A DNA stretch of 64,000 nucleotides from Plantago major (GCA_026545765.1 JAIFAC010000181.1:87650-151649), one strand, 5' to 3'; positions 45,252 through 58,070 are shown, numbered from the stretch's first letter. Notes: generated by a model not told the origin, from the letters alone. A program made the numbers and translations.

Positions 45252-47390
45252 TGAAGACGGGGTATGCCCCGGATTTCTTGTAATAGGGTGCCTCCGGGCC
45301 AAAAAGAAATGTTTGTCGTTTTTGCCCATCATCTTTTGTTTGTACAAACACTCTTTTTTTATGAATGTTGTTGGTTCGGGCCCTTAATGGCTCGGAACTA
45401 TTTTTGTGGCCAATATGCTATTGTTGCTGTTTCCATCCTTGCACGTTTAATTTCGTATTTGCACAGTAACTCAACAACTCTTGTAGACTCGATAGTGGAC
45501 TCGACCTTTGAGATCCATATCGCCAGACATTAGTCCGCCTGATTCAAATTCGCTTTTATGGTCTTTGGGGACGATCAATCGCTGTACCCATCCGAATCTA
45601 AGCTATAATAAAATAAATCGGGTCACGAACGGTCCGAGCCACGCCTCAGAGTGGTCAGCTTTCGAGAACAAGGACCCCTCATCGCGACAAGTTAAGGCGA
45701 TTCGACGCCGACTTGGTGTGTCTTTCCGAGTCATGCGCATTTGTGAGATAGTGAAAGATAATCATCACAAGTATGGTGTCTCAGACGAATCACAGCTTGC
45801 CGGATGTTGTTATGTTAGCCCCGAGCTTGGTACATCCGAGTGAGTAGCATAGTCGGTATGCTCAACCGTGGATGGATTGTCGGGTTGGGCCAAGGAAGTC
45901 AAGAGCTAGGCCCATGCGCCCAAGCCCATCTCCGTGAATATGGGACACGGTCCGCTCGATTGGTCTTCTTCTATATATACTCCAACTTTGTACGGCTTTT
46001 GATTAAGACATCGCCCTTTTATAGTAATCAAAGGTTCGGAGCTCGAGGCCGAAGGTCAGAGCATTTTTATGCCATTACTCTCGCCGTGATCTCGCCCCAA
46101 GGGTTTCTCCGGTGCTTCTAAGTCTACCCGGCCGGTTCTTTGGTGAGAGTCGGAAATTAGTTTGCTCGGAAAGCCGCCTTCGATCCTGAATACGGTCCAG
46201 ACGAGTCGGGCTCAAAAAAAAATTTTTGCTCAACAATTCCTCCGATCGTCAGCATCTTCTTTCTCCGGCTATGGTCTTTATTCTCGACTTTTAGCCCGGA
46301 GAGGTAGATTAGCCGGTGGTTCGGGGTCTTCAAATAGTTGGTTTTGAATCTCAATGCATCCGGCAATCCGCTCGTTATGCGCCTGGGCATAAGTCGGAAT
46401 TGGTTTGATAGAATCCTTCCAAGATTTCGTGGTTCGGCCGAAGAAACCGCCTCAAATGTTGGAAGGCTTTCTACCAAATCATTGTTGTGTCTAGTTGCTC
46501 GCTTCGATGGAGGGAGACTTGTCACCTTGAATAGGTCTCTTAGCTCGCCCTCGAGGATGTGTATCCGAGCGTTTGGTTTTGTTGATCGTGATTTCCATGA
46601 TTGAATGCTCGAGGGAGCTATTTGTAATTTTGGAATGGGGTCCCCACAATGTCGAACTTGTTCGGATTCGGATCATTGAGGACCTTCGAAGTAACCTTTT
46701 GGTGGCTCGCTTGTCTCGCACCTTAGGTCTTTCGTCCGAGCACTTGGTTTTATCGGTCGTGTTCCGTAATCGAATGCTCGAGGGGCTATTTGCATTCTCG
46801 AACGAGTCCCCAATGCTGGTCTTGTTGGGACTCGACCAATGGGGCCTCCTAATGACTTGTTTGGATCCGACGATCCGGCTGATCACTTCCAAATATGCTG
46901 AATCTGGGTGTGTTCATGGTATTTGGTATGATGCGATCCGGATGCTCAAGTGCTCGAGCTTTCGTCATTCAGAGTGATGAGATATCTTTTCGTAATCGAT
47001 GAATGGCCTAGGTTACACAATCGGTTCGTAAACCTTGGACCGTCCAAGGGCTTTGAAACTTCCGCCAGGAGTAATCAAGGTTCGATGGTATAGTTCTTCT
47101 TCCTTCGGGCGCTTATAGATGCAGCGGATAGCTTGTTCGGATGGGGTTTGATTTGGTAGCTTAGGTTAATTGGGAAGTTTCGCTGTAATAGTAGAAAAGA
47201 GAGAGTAGGGCTTGTGTTTGTGAGCTCGATTTGGGCTCTTCGGACTCGACTTTGTAACTCAGATCGCTGTAATGAAAGCGTTGCTTTTTGTCAAGGTTTT
47301 GACACTGCTTGATTGTGCTAGTCCGATCCGGATCAATGTATGAACTAGGTCCCATCAAGCGCTTAAATATCCCGAGGACATGATTATCGA
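45252..47390. other. Gypsy 3' variable region between pol and antisense gene
   Basis: No convincing coding region. Several short frames on both strands have no domains. It contains a ~170-bp tandem duplication and several TCCGAG/CTCGAG-rich stretches. Confidence 0.45.
46566..46905. repeat. Tandem duplication of about 170 bp in the Gypsy 3' region
   Basis: CCGAGCGTTTGGTTTTGTTG at 46566 recurs as CCGAGCACTTGGTTTTATCG at 46736. GAATGCTCGAGGGAGCTATT at 46603 recurs at 46771 one base shorter. Two diverged copies are recognised. Confidence 0.65.
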
Positions 47391-47399
47391 TAATGCTTA

Positions 47400-50300
47400 T
47401 GAAATCCCAGTTGTATTGATTTGATGGAAATCGACATAACTTGAGGGCTTCGAGGCCTTTTCAAAAAAAAACAACACAAAAACAGTCAACGAGATAGAGG
47501 AAGGTGACATGCTGCCATACTTCTCTAAGTGTAAAACTTCGAGATTCTTGGCATTCCAGTTCTCTTCAAGGCCCCCTTTGTTCATCCTCTAGTTCAAGCT
47601 TCCATTAACTCTTGCCCAAAGAATCTTGTATGGCCCTTCCCACTGGGTTTAAATTTTCCCACATGACTTAGTATATCAGCTCTTCTAAGGACTAAGTCTC
47701 CAACTTGTATGTCCTTGGAAAGACACGCTATTGTAGGCTCGAGCCATGGCTTGGTGTCAAGGATGTTGGCCAATGCCTTATCGCGCTTGTCTTCAAGGAG
47801 CTCAAGGTCGAGATCCTTGCGAGCTCATTACCAACTGGGTTGTATTGTTGAGTCTCCGGGTTGCTACCACCGCCTCAAGGGATGACCTTAGATCCATAGA
47901 CCAAGGAAAAGGTGTTTCTTGTGTAGCAGCTTGGGTCGTTGCTCGATGCGCCTAAAGGGTCACAAGATCATCCGCCTAACCTGCCTTGTGAAGTTCTCAA
48001 CCTTTTCTCCAAAATCTTGACTATGGTCTTGTTGGTGGTTTCCACCTAACCATCGGGTTTGGGGTGGCCAAGTAGTAAGCGTTGTTCTATTTTGAAGGAG
48101 TGGAGCCACCCTTCACCTTGACCAGAAAATTGTGCTCCATTATCCTAAACTAACACTGTGGAGTCCAAACCGCGATGATGTTCTTCCGCATGAATGTCCT
48201 AACTCGCCTCCTGATGGTCGACATCGCTTTATTCACCCACTTAGTGAAGTATTCTAACGCCACTATCAAGAACTTCTTCCGATGCCTCGTGGAAAGGGAC
48301 CAACTATGTCTATACCCCATTGATCAATGGGCAAGCTATGATTGACGGAATCATAGGGTCGGTTGACGGTGTGGTATGTCAGCATAGTATCAAGGCCTTC
48401 GCAGGGCGGTGTTGGCAAAGGCCCATATCGATGGTCTGGCCAATAGTATCCTTGCCTTATGATTTTTTGCGCCAAGGTTCTTCCCCAGAGTGACTTCCAC
48501 AACTTCCGCGTGGATCTCTTCCATCAAGTTTTCGCCCCGAGGATCTAGGCACCTCAAGTGAGTTCCTACCAAGGATCTTGTAGAGGTCTTCTCCTAGAAT
48601 AAAGTATCTTGGCTCGACATTGAATCTTCCTGCCTCTCCAGATCCATGTAAAGTACCATCCTTGAGGTAACGGAATATATCGGCCATCCAGCTTTTCTAT
48701 GCTCAAGAGAAACATCTCCGCTGGGTTTGCTGGAGGATTCGTATGGTCATCGATGACACTTGTGTCCAAAGCTCCTAAGGCCGAGGCATTGGAGAGAGCA
48801 TCGGCTTTTAATTCCACTCTCGTGAAACCGGTCGAGAGTAAATTCTTCAAAGTGCTCAACCTCTTTTTGAGGAGCTCCAAGTATTTGATCATGTTAGTCC
48901 TTTCGTGGTAAAGGATCCGAGAACTGGATTGCATTTAGCGAGTCCGTAGAAGCTTGATTCTTTTCACCAAGGGCTTTCGCCATCCTTAGGCCCGTGATAA
49001 GTGCTTCATACTGCCTCGTTGTTCGCCACCTTAAAGTTGAGGGTGATGGCGATCGAGCTTGGCTCTTCAGACTTTCAAGGAAAACTCCTATTCCTCCCAA
49101 CCATCCGGCTGATGATCCATCCACTTGTAATGTCCAACATTCTCTGCTTCCTTCCTTTCCTCCTAGAGTGGGAGTGCTTTCAACCTTCCGCTTCTTGTCT
49201 AAGATGCATTGTCGAGATATCGAAGTTCTTCATCCAAGAAACATGTGCCTCACTCTTAGTGAATCCTCCATAGGTTGGTGATAATTGAGTCACAGTCGAT
49301 GCTAGCTTTTGTGTCTCTTCAGCTTCTTTCCCTCCACTTGATTCCTTGATCTAGGCTATCGCCACATGACTGGCCTTTTCCTGGGAGTCTTCGTTCTCCT
49401 TTTCTATTTTCTCTGGATAGTCTACTAGGAAGTCGGCCAGGACTTGTGCTTTCGCGATGGGGCTTGGTAGCAAATATCATATTCACTTAGCTCAATAGCC
49501 CATTTCGATAAAGGCCCGACCGATCCGGTTTCTCCAAGACATGTTTGAGTGGCTCATTGTAAGGACCACAACCGATGCGACTTGAAGTAAGGCTTCAATG
49601 CCATGGTATAAACCAAAGGCGTACAGCTTCTCCACCTTGACATATCCGCTTCGATCCTACAAGCGCTTTTGCTCAAATAGTAAATTGGTAAATGCTCGTT
49701 GTCTTGTAATCGCATCAAAGATGTAACTCATCGCTTCATCTGGTAGCCAAATAGAGATAAAGAGTTTCATTCTCCATGGGTTTAGATGTAAGGGGCGTAG
49801 AGGAGATACTTTTTCAAGTTTTCCGGCCTCTTCGCACTCCTCCGCCCATTCAACTTGTTTCCTTTCCGTAAGGTTTTCAAGAAGGGAAGGTTCTTCTCGG
49901 ACCTTGAGATAAAACGGCTCAACGCCATTACCTTTCCTAGAAGCTTCAACTTCATTGATGGTCTTGGGCCGTAAGCATCTATGATTGCCTTTATCTTCTC
50001 GGGTTAGCACCGATGCCTCTTTCGTGACCATGTAGCCAAGGAATTTTCCTCCTCCTTTACCGAAGTGCACTTTTCGTGGTTCACCATTCCATACTTCCTG
50101 AGAATGGAAAAGCAATTGTCGAGGTGTTCAATGTGCTCCTCTTCGCCTTGCTTTTCACGAGCATGTCATCCACATAGACTTCCATGGTTTTTCCCAATTC
50201 TTCCTTGAACATCTTATTTACCACCGTAAGTAGCTCCCGATTCTCGAGGCCAAAGGGCATGACCTTGAATAGACTCCTACCCAAAGAATGCCGCTTCTTG

Positions 50301-51290
50301 ATGTCTTCGAGCCATCCTGATTTGGTAAAAGCCTTGGCGCCCATGAAGCTTAGAAGTGCGATCCCGCAGTGGAATCAACCACCGGTCTATGCGGCAATGG
50401 ATAGGATCTTTCGACAAAACTTGAGTCCGTGAAGTCATTGCACATTCTCCACTTTCCCGAGCTTTTCGACGAGGACTACGCTGCGCACTCCAATCGTAGT
50501 ATCGACTTCTTCGATATGACCTGCTTTATCAATTTGTCAACCTCCTCGCTATGATAGCATCCTCAATCGCCCAAAATCTTTCCTCTTGGATGTGTCGACC
50601 GTAGGATCCATGTTCGACGGTGAATCGATCCTCGGGTCTATCCTCGAGGTCATCTGTCTAAGCAAAGATGTCGCGATTGTCCCGGAGGCGGTGATGAGCT
50701 TACTATTTCGTGCTTATCTCTGCTCCAACCGAGTTGTTCTCTGGATTTCCTTCACCACTGGACCTCTTTCAAGGCTTCATGGATTCTATCCTAGCCGTTT
50801 TAGGAACTTTTCTCCGAGCGACCCAATACCAATTTCTTCTTTTCGTGGTGTCAGTGTTGAAGAATGGTTAAGAGGGCCCTTGGTGACCGAAGGATGTGTT
50901 CTGTGGCTCCTCCGTCGACATGATGTAACACTCCTGTGCTTCTCGATGTTGCCATTTCTTCCCCACGCCATTCGGGTTGGAAACTTTACCCTATTGTAGG
51001 GGTGAGGCAATTGCTCAATCGTTATGTCCCAAGTGCCCAAGATCACATTATAGTCGAAGGTGTCATTAACTACTACGAAGAGAATAGTCCCGTCACCCTT
51101 TGCTTGAAGGCGCCTATAGAGACTTGCAGCAGATGCCCAATGGGGCACTACGTATCTCCAAAACCTACCAAAGGAGGTGTATACTGTCCATATTGTATTC
51201 GCCTCAGTGCATTTGCTCGACAAATTTCTTTTCGATATGACATTGAGGAGCTTCGGTCGATCAAGACTTTGTCGATTTTGTAAGTGGCAA
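47400..51290 (-). pseudogene. pol: Gypsy pol (protease, reverse transcriptase, RNase H, integrase)
   Basis: In reading order: protease-like VPLVVSLVIATYKIDKVLID (about 51300-51220), where the active-site triad reads DRS instead of D-T/S-G. Reverse transcriptase (50344-50081) has FKVMPFGLEN and the catalytic YVDDMLVKSK, followed by KFLGYMVT and a thumb/RNase H connection. RNase H (about 49124-48894) has DGSSAGWLGGIGV and YEALITGLRMAKALG. Integrase pieces run from 48690 to about 47590, including INGV, DIVGPFPRG and DNGAQFS. The YVDD with KMFKEELGKTMEVYVDD is typical of Tat/Athila elements. Frames change many times. Confidence 0.85.
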
Positions 51291-51499
51291 TCACTAGAGA
51301 AACAACCAAAGGGACATTAGGTCCTTGAGATCTCCTCCGCCAGACGCTGGTGGGGATCTCACTATCGCCAAAGGTGATTGCATTTGTGCCTTTCAAAGTC
51401 AGGGCCGTAAGCCTGCCGTTGTTTCTTAAGTGTCATGGTCCTTTCTCTTGCATTGCTATCTCCCCGCTGGTCCTCCCAATGGCGTTGATAACTCCACCG

Positions 51500-53092
51500 A
51501 GGGGAGATTCTCCATTTCGCCTCTTCATGTAACCTTGATATCTTTGGGCCTGCCGATGGGATCTCGGAGGTGGTGGTAAAGAGCCCGCGGAGGTTCGTAA
51601 CCACTCTCCTCTCTTTTGCTCATTCCTTCGATGCCCGGAGGGCTCATCTTCAATCGTGGTTCTTTCAACTTCCCACTTCTTACTAACCTTTCAATTTCGC
51701 CTTCAATCGGATGCAATCCTCATTGGGTGACCTTCGCTTGTGGAACCCATGAGTCTTTAGAGAATTTACTCCTCTTGTCGCTCTTGATCGGTTTAGGCCA
51801 TCAGATATCCAAGTCCTTCTCAAGAATAGAAGCCAAGATGTCGGATCTTGCTGAGGCGAGTATACTCGCAAACCTTCCGGTGGAGTTCTTTCTCCGAAGT
51901 TCTTTTTCTCTCGAGGTCTCTTTTTGCTCAAACTTTCCTCGACGAAGGGAATTCTGTCAGATTTGTTCTTTTCCCTCTTGATCCCTCGCCTTATCGGGAC
52001 ATTTCTTCGTAATCTTCTCCATACAAGACTCCTTCGCAGATTTCTTCCAAGTACTTTTCAAAGGTGATTTCTTCATTGAAAGCTTCCTTCTAAGCTCATC
52101 ATTATAAGTGCTGCATAGAGGTGTTTGACTCGCTTTTGATACTATGAGGCTCTACCCGTCAGACTTCAAATATTGAAGCGTCGAGGAAGGTTCCGAGGTC
52201 CTCATGCCTCTTCGATTATGCCACCAGTGCTCAATCGATCTCTTCCTTCTTTTCGCTTTCTCAAACCTTTTCAGAAAAGGGAGGCGACGTCTGCATATGA
52301 CTCGATGGAACCATTGATAATGAGGTCCACCAATCCATTGCTTCTCCAAAGAGTGTGGTGGAAAAGTTGAGAGCTTTCATGTCGCTGCTGAGTCCATTGC
52401 TTTCCATCTTACTCTCGCATTTAGTGAGATGCCCCACGAGGCAAGTATCTCCATAGTAGTGCTCAAGGTTTGGGATAACACAATCGGGCACTTTTTTTCT
52501 TTTCCGATCTCATCGCATGAGGATTAGGAGTTTTAACTACCACCTTCTCATGTGCTTTGACCATTCCGCCAAGGTGGCAATTTGTTTCCAAGGCCTTTGT
52601 TGAGGTAGTCCGCCACCGCCGCCTTTCACCGTCCTGGGTTGATGGCTACATCCGAGGGAGATTATCGACCGAACAATCGGGTACTTTCGCCATTTGATCT
52701 CTAGCACTTGTTGTTGAGCCTCGCCACCGGCTTCCACTTCGCTCACTGCACTTCGACTTCTCCTCGTTGTTCATGAGAAGCAATCGCTTCCTATTGAGAA
52801 GATGTCTCAGATCTTCCGTTGAGCTTGTTCTCCAAATTTTGTTGGATTGACGGTGCTCGCTTCGATTGAGCAGTTCATTTTGTCTTGGGATATCCAAAGG
52901 CGGAGGGTTGAGGAGGCCGGAGGTTGTTTGATCCAAAACACCCTTGAATAGTGGTGAGTAAGAGGCCAATTGATTTTCATTCAATCCAAACTCGCCGGAC
53001 GGATGATCCGCCCATTTGGGAGGGTAAATTTCACCGGGAGGACTATGTGTTCGACGGAGGAACTCCCTTCGTCCCCAAGTGTTCGACCTCAT
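51500..53092 (-). pseudogene. gag: Gypsy gag
   Basis: The N-terminal piece lies at 53092-52646. The core gag domain at 52491-52261 has LEHYYGDTCLVGHLTKCESK, DMKALNFSTTLFGEAMDWW and the L-S-M-V-P-S-S-H turn. This is the Gypsy gag pattern (Y-x-G-x-x-D/C, A-x-x-W). C-terminal pieces to about 51520 are charged. The start at 53092 is the first in-frame ATG and not certain. Confidence 0.7.
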
Positions 53093-53296
53093 CGTGGATT
53101 AGTGGCTCTCTCCTTGTCAAGAAAGATCAAGGTATGGCCATCACTCGGATCGTCCGCCACTTCTCTTGTCAAGACTCTGTTACTCCTCCTCTTCCGTGGG
53201 AGGTCTCCCCTTTGTCTAGAGTCAAGGTCAACCGTAGTGGCGCTGGTTCTGCGACCTTCTTGTTCTTATTATCAAGAGAACGGGACTTTTGTAAAG

Positions 53297-53314
53297 GTTC
53301 CCACAGACGGCCAA
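53297..53314 (-). other. Gypsy primer binding site
   Basis: The minus strand reads TTTTGGCCGTCTGTGGGAAC right after the LTR end. It matches the TGGCGCCGTCTGTGGGAA primer site common in plant Gypsy elements except for a missing GC pair. Confidence 0.65.
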
Positions 53315-53316
53315 AA

Positions 53317-54212
53317 TGTCAGTCTAACTCCACAATCACTTAGATTTATTTAACTCTTCCAAATGGTACCAAGATGAGAGGCTCTTGCTAGTGAGGATCA
53401 AGAAGAACCACCGCCACTCCGTAAGGACCCGCACACTTGAGTGGGATTAGTGCCTGCCTTTGCTAAGTGTCAAACCGATGAGACTTTACTCGAGAGTGAC
53501 GCGATCGACTCAGATAGTGCTCGTGATGTGACTAGCAGAAGACTTGTTCAAGTGACTTACTTGGTGTCCCCTTGCTTATCGATATGTGCCCTATTTATAG
53601 GCTACCATTGAGATGGAAGGCCTTGCATAGGATCGCCATGTGTACGGGCCAGATTGAGCCACCAATGCTAAGATGAGGCCCATAGCCCAATAATGAAGCT
53701 TTAGCCCATGCCATCTTGGGCTTTAGGTAATTTGGTCATTATTGGAGGGTTCTTGAGGATGTGCGAGTCCGCCGAGATCTCGTGTTCGAGGGTCGGTCCG
53801 GATGTCCGATCCGGACAGACTGCTGTCGATGAGGAAGTTCTCTGTCATTCAACTCTTCCGATTCGAGCTCGGGTTCGGACATCTCACTCTTTGGTGCCCA
53901 CTTGCTTGGTAGCCTATGAGATGGCTGCGTCGATCCGAGTTAACATCCAGACGAGTCTTTGGCTCGAGAGGTGCCGACTTAGCATTATGCTCCTTTCCTG
54001 TGGAGGCTCTGACCATGGTGGGTTGGACCTATGGTTCCGGTCGGCCTTGCAGGTCCTAATCCTTTGTCCCTTTCTTTCGTGGTGGCCGGACCATGTGGTC
54101 TGCTTGATCGACCATCGCTCGTATATAAGTGCCTCGGATCCATCGATGACTCGGATACCCAGGATTCGCCTCCTAGGTCCTTTATGACGGATTGACATAT
54201 TTCAGATCAACA
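53317..54212 (-). repeat. 5' LTR of the Gypsy element
   Basis: 896 bp, aligned with 40463-41412 but with many short deletions, often at CAG/CTG. Minus-strand TATA box at 53591-53599. The edge bordering the primer site reads TGTCAGTC in plus orientation instead of TGTTGGGGGTC. Confidence 0.9.
53591..53599 (-). promoter_or_regulatory. TATA box of the Gypsy 5' LTR
   Basis: TATAAATAG on the minus strand, in the position expected to drive the genomic RNA. Confidence 0.65.
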
Positions 54213-54217
54213 CTACA
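54213..54217. other. Target site duplication of the Gypsy element, right copy (CTACA)
   Basis: Pairs with 40458-40462. Confidence 0.9.
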
Positions 54218-55096
54218 GTTGGATTTATTTCTCCTCCAACAAATCTGATATCTGGTCCAGTATTGCAAACTTTGTAGTTGACCAGATTTGCTTTTTCTCC
54301 TGTCATGTGCTTCCCACATCCACTATCAAAATGCCATGTTCGATTCTTCCTTGAAGTGTTCTCGCATAAAACAGAAATAGGAGTTTAAGTTCTCATTTCA
54401 ATGATGGAACCATCTCGACTAAACAAACTTCCAAAGAGGAATCCATTTTGTTTGTATTTTAGAACATACTTTTGTCTAGTAGGAACATAAGGAGGAATTC
54501 TATGTAAATGAGTAGTATTATCATTAGTAAGAATTATTTTCCTTTTGTGTTCCTCGTGCTCCTCGTGGTGCTTTCAGACACCGATTGTCGAGTCTGCCAA
54601 TGAACTTAGCTTTCCTTGCCAGATTTCTTCTAGCCCTGGCATTTAGAGTGGTGGTAGCCTGTTCTTTCTTCCACTTATGATGATTCCTATGCGCAATCCT
54701 GGTATTCATCCACCGGTCTTGCTCTTCTTTATATTGCTGAGCAAGTATCTTTCCGATGGCTTTGTAGCCAATGCCATTTCGAGCACCTTTTGCTTTCTGA
54801 GATCTTCTCTCAGCAGCTTCACTAGTCTCTGGATCATTATTTCTTCCGAAAAATGGTACATTGGAAAAATTGCCAGCTCCTGCAATTTTTCCTTTCCTAG
54901 AGACATAGCACTGTGGGTGATTGCACTTTTCAGTGTTATGTTTCTTTACAGAAACCAATTACACAGCTTTCTTGGGGACTAGTTTTTCATTCACAGGTTT
55001 GGTTGCAACTTCTCGCTTTGTTAATGTACTTTAGCTTTTTTTACTAATGCTATAGGTTGTTTGGGAACCATCTTGCTAAGCACTAACAAATGTTAT
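54218..55096 (-). pseudogene. pol: Copia B gag end and protease start
   Basis: A frame at 54958-54524 is a Lys/Arg/Asn-rich linker with HNTEKCNHPQCYVSRKGKIA. It is homologous to copy A at about 21720-22250. Downstream (about 54340-54230) it reads the protease DSGCGKHMTG-type motif and KVCNTGPDIRFVGGE, and is interrupted by the Gypsy element. Upstream it is cut at 55096 by the LTR of copy C. Confidence 0.75.
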
Positions 55097-56687
55097 TGTT
55101 GGTCCGTATAACTTCAAAAGTAAAATACCTGGGGGTGAAGAGTCTTTTTCAAACTTTTGTCGATAAACAAAAATTCTCAGATTTCTGTGAAGATATCTGA
55201 TACTCATTTTCAGAGAGCGGAAGACTTTTTATGATAAGTGCACATGCTCAAGAAGATATCCAGAATACTTAGCAAAGTAAATAAAGTAATAAATTGCGTA
55301 AAGTAAATAACACAAGTCTTTATAGTGGTATCCAAGGTATGAATCCTTCAACTAATCCACTTCGCCTTTCTTAGACCTAGAATCCACTAAGATGTATAAT
55401 CGAGTTAACCTTACAAATATCTTCTCTCGATTCCTAAATACACCAGTTCCCAACCAAGTGTTCTCCGAGTTATTCCCGCTTTCAACCAAGTACTTGCTAT
55501 ACTTAGAAACCTTTGAGCTATTCCTTAGTTTCCCAAACTAAGTACTTCCTATGCTCAAGAATCCTTGGAATTATTCCTTAGTTTCCCAAACTAAGTACTT
55601 CCGTGACTCCACACCGCTTAAGTCATTGTTACAGTAGTTTGTCGTGAGTAGTCTTAATAACTTTCTCAGCTATGTAAGAATACTCTATAGCACAAGAATC
55701 ACTTAACACACTTCACAATGTGTGGTGATATGTTCTTTACTGACCCAAGTCTATGATAAATGTTCTAGAGAATGAATCTCAGATACTTGATCTTTTGATT
55801 CAACTCCTTCACAGATAGCAATGCGTGTTAAGGATCAGGACACTTAGAACTTTAGTGATACTTAGAAATCAAGAGCTTAGTCGCAACTGTAAGCTAGAGA
55901 TTAAGTAGTCTGAAAGCTTGTATGCTTGAGAGAAAGATACCACTAGTTGTATTATCAAAGAAGCTTGGTATTTTCAGTGTAAGTTCAAGGTGTGTCTTTC
56001 AAGCATTCTAAGTGTTGATATTTATAGTTGAAAATCATGCCGCTTGAATAGTATCCGTAGTTTAATGAAATTCAAACTATTGATATCTCGAGTATAGTAA
56101 TCGCTGTGCTTGTCTTCTTCTCGAGATCGCCATTTGTGTTCAGACATTTCTGTCCTCGCATTTAATGCACTATACTATACTTTGTCTTATAGTGCCAACG
56201 GAACTATGCACGCTTTCTGAAGCATTGCAAGTCCCTTTCCAGAGACCTTCTCATCTCCAGATACCTGTTGAAACATTGTTTCTCAGAAACATAGTTTTAT
56301 CCAAGGTATCGAGTAGTTATGTGGGCACTTTTCCTCGCTCGTAAAACTTGAGTTCTCATATATCTTTTGCAAAACTGGTTTATTAAGAAACACTTGTTCA
56401 TAAAAGATAACTGTACATAGGTATCTGATAACCTTTGTCTTCAGCAATCTTGTGCAGTCTTCAAAACATCATTTTAAAGTTGAACTTCTCCGGATGCCTT
56501 CTTCTCGTCTTCTTCAAGAAAATAAAATTACATTCGTAGACCTAATAACCTATACAAGATTTGCTAGACTATCATACTTAGTGATTTTCCTCTTTACAAA
56601 GGTTCAAGTGAACCAAGAGTATTAACCACCTTTCGAGCTAAGATAAGTCATTAGGTTGTGATCAAAATCTAAATGATATTCCTAACA
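55097..56687 (-). repeat. 3' LTR of Copia C
   Basis: Minus strand TGTTAGGAATATC to GGACCAACA, 1591 bp. It contains CTATAAATAT at 56018-56027 as a TATA candidate, and the same GTCGATAAAC-containing end as Copia A LTRs. It is longer than the A LTRs. The base run GTTAT at 55092-55096 may be one half of a target duplication. Confidence 0.85.
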
Positions 56688-56704
56688 AATTTCCCCTTTT
56701 GATC
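56688..56704 (-). other. Polypurine tract of Copia C
   Basis: GATCAAAAGGGGAAATT on the minus strand before the LTR. Confidence 0.8.
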
Positions 56705-57099
56705 ACCAACGATGACTATCTCGACCTATTACAAATCTGGTGAGGAAACAATCCACCACTTAATCAATTCATAAGATCTTTCAATTCTTTCAATTATGCG
56801 TAAAGTAAACATCAACCAAATCACAAGGTGTGATCTTTGACAAGTTATCTTTTATAAATTGATATCTAAGAGTAGGTTCATCAGATATGTTACAAAGAAA
56901 GTTCACAGATAACTTTAATACATAAAATACATTTCAGCTTAGTCAGCAAGATACAAAATACATAGTTTAAATTAGGACAACAGGAGTAACCAAGCTCCAA
57001 GTAGACATCCTAATAAACTAGTCTTCAAGTCTTCAACACTTCAAGTCTTCAATCAGCAGATCTATGGATCAATTTACAAATTCCCTATCCCCAAACCTT
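56705..57099 (-). other. Copia C 3' non-coding region
   Basis: Corresponds to 31651-31990 of copy A. No ORF seen. Confidence 0.45.
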
Positions 57100-57958
57100 T
57101 TGATATCATCAGAGTAGTCAAAGAGCAAAGTCCTGACTATCATCTTAGTGTTTCTGGAAAATCCACAAACTTCCTTGTAGGTTTTGGTGGGATTTTTCTT
57201 GGCAAACTGTTTGACCCACAGATACATTCCCCATTTCCAGGCATGCTCGATTCAGATATCTAATAGCTTGATGTATTCATATATGATCTTCAGATATCTG
57301 ATGTCACCCTTGTATTGATCTTCACCAAGTAGAAGGACTCATAGGTTCCACAAAGAAGTCTTGCTCTTGTGCCTGCTCCAGTTGATGTTAAATTCGCACA
57401 TCATCCTGCTTTCCATAAGGACATTCATCGAGAGGTCCTTCTTCATGGCTTCTATTCTCTTGATTACTTCAAAATCCAACCAGTTGATGTGGTTGGTGTT
57501 AATCAAGATCGCTTGTCTTTTCTCCATGCGATGAGTCGCTTATGGATTGTATCGAAATCTTTCATTTACCAAGAAGTGCTTGAGTTCCGTAATCCAAGAG
57601 CTATTCTTCCCGATTAATGCACCAGAGACAAAGGAGTCATTATTGGTCTTCACATACCAATCTTCGCTTCTTCAGCCCGAGTGGTAGTTGAAGTTTTCTT
57701 TGTTCACTCTCACTGCTCCTCCTTTGTCTTGAATTCTCCTTGGGGATTGCTTGAAGAACCACCTTGATTGACTTGGTATTTCCAGAGGGTGTTTTAGCCA
57801 AAGGCTTTGTAGCTATGGGCTGATAGGCTATCAACTTTTTTCCTTTTTCTGTGAAGAGGAGCTTCATCTTCATCAGTCTCTTCATCATCATCATCAAGAT
57901 TAATTCTTGTGAAGGTTTTGCAGCCTTCTTCATTGCCCTAGGATTTGATTTGGCCTTC

Positions 57959-58070
57959 TCCTCCTCCTCCTCCTTCTCCTTCTTCTCCTTCTCCTTCTCC
58001 TTCTTCTTGTCCTTCTCCTTCTTCTTCTTCTTCTTCTTCTTCTTCTTCTTCTTCTTCTTCTTCTTCTTCA
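57959..58070. repeat. (CTT)n/(CTC)n microsatellite within the Copia C extra ORF
   Basis: Pyrimidine-rich trinucleotide run ending with about eighteen CTT units. On the coding (minus) strand it gives Lys and Glu runs at the place where copy A has the EKKTSEEEEKEEGE stretch. Confidence 0.9.

Larger units (their letters stand above)
40463..54212 (-). mobile_element. Ty3/Gypsy retrotransposon (Tat-like) with an antisense gene
   Basis: A 13.75-kb element on the minus strand. The 5' LTR is 53317-54212 and the 3' LTR 40463-41412. Its primer site is a shortened form of the TGGCGCCGTCTGTGGGAA type. gag and pol are in Gypsy order (protease, reverse transcriptase, RNase H, integrase). A long 3' region then holds a tandem duplication and an antisense gene (42000-45251). 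LTR ends are TGTTGA...CA. The TSD is CTACA, within the protease region of Copia B. Antisense ORFs in the 3' part are known from Tat/Retand-type plant Gypsy elements; assignment to that group is inferred. All frames are degraded. Confidence 0.9.
36136..55096 (-). mobile_element. Copia element B (same family as A), interrupted and truncated
   Basis: Minus-strand copy, in reading order: gag/protease region 55096-54218, Gypsy insert 54212-40463, then protease-integrase-reverse transcriptase-RNase H 40457-37204, pol/extra-ORF spacer, and the start of the extra ORF, cut at 36136 by the TR-GAG array. The 5' LTR and most of gag are missing at 55096, where the LTR of copy C begins. Its 3' end should lie beyond the left end of the window, on the far side of the array. 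Confidence 0.8.

Noticed and set aside
45840..46977. Plus-strand frames of 93-134 codons in the Gypsy 3' region
   Set aside because: Not similar to known domains, overlapping frames on the other strand are equally long, and part is tandem duplication.
53708..54187. Plus-strand frame of 159 codons in the Gypsy LTR
   Set aside because: LTR sequence. The matching frame in the other LTR is broken, and no domain is recognised.
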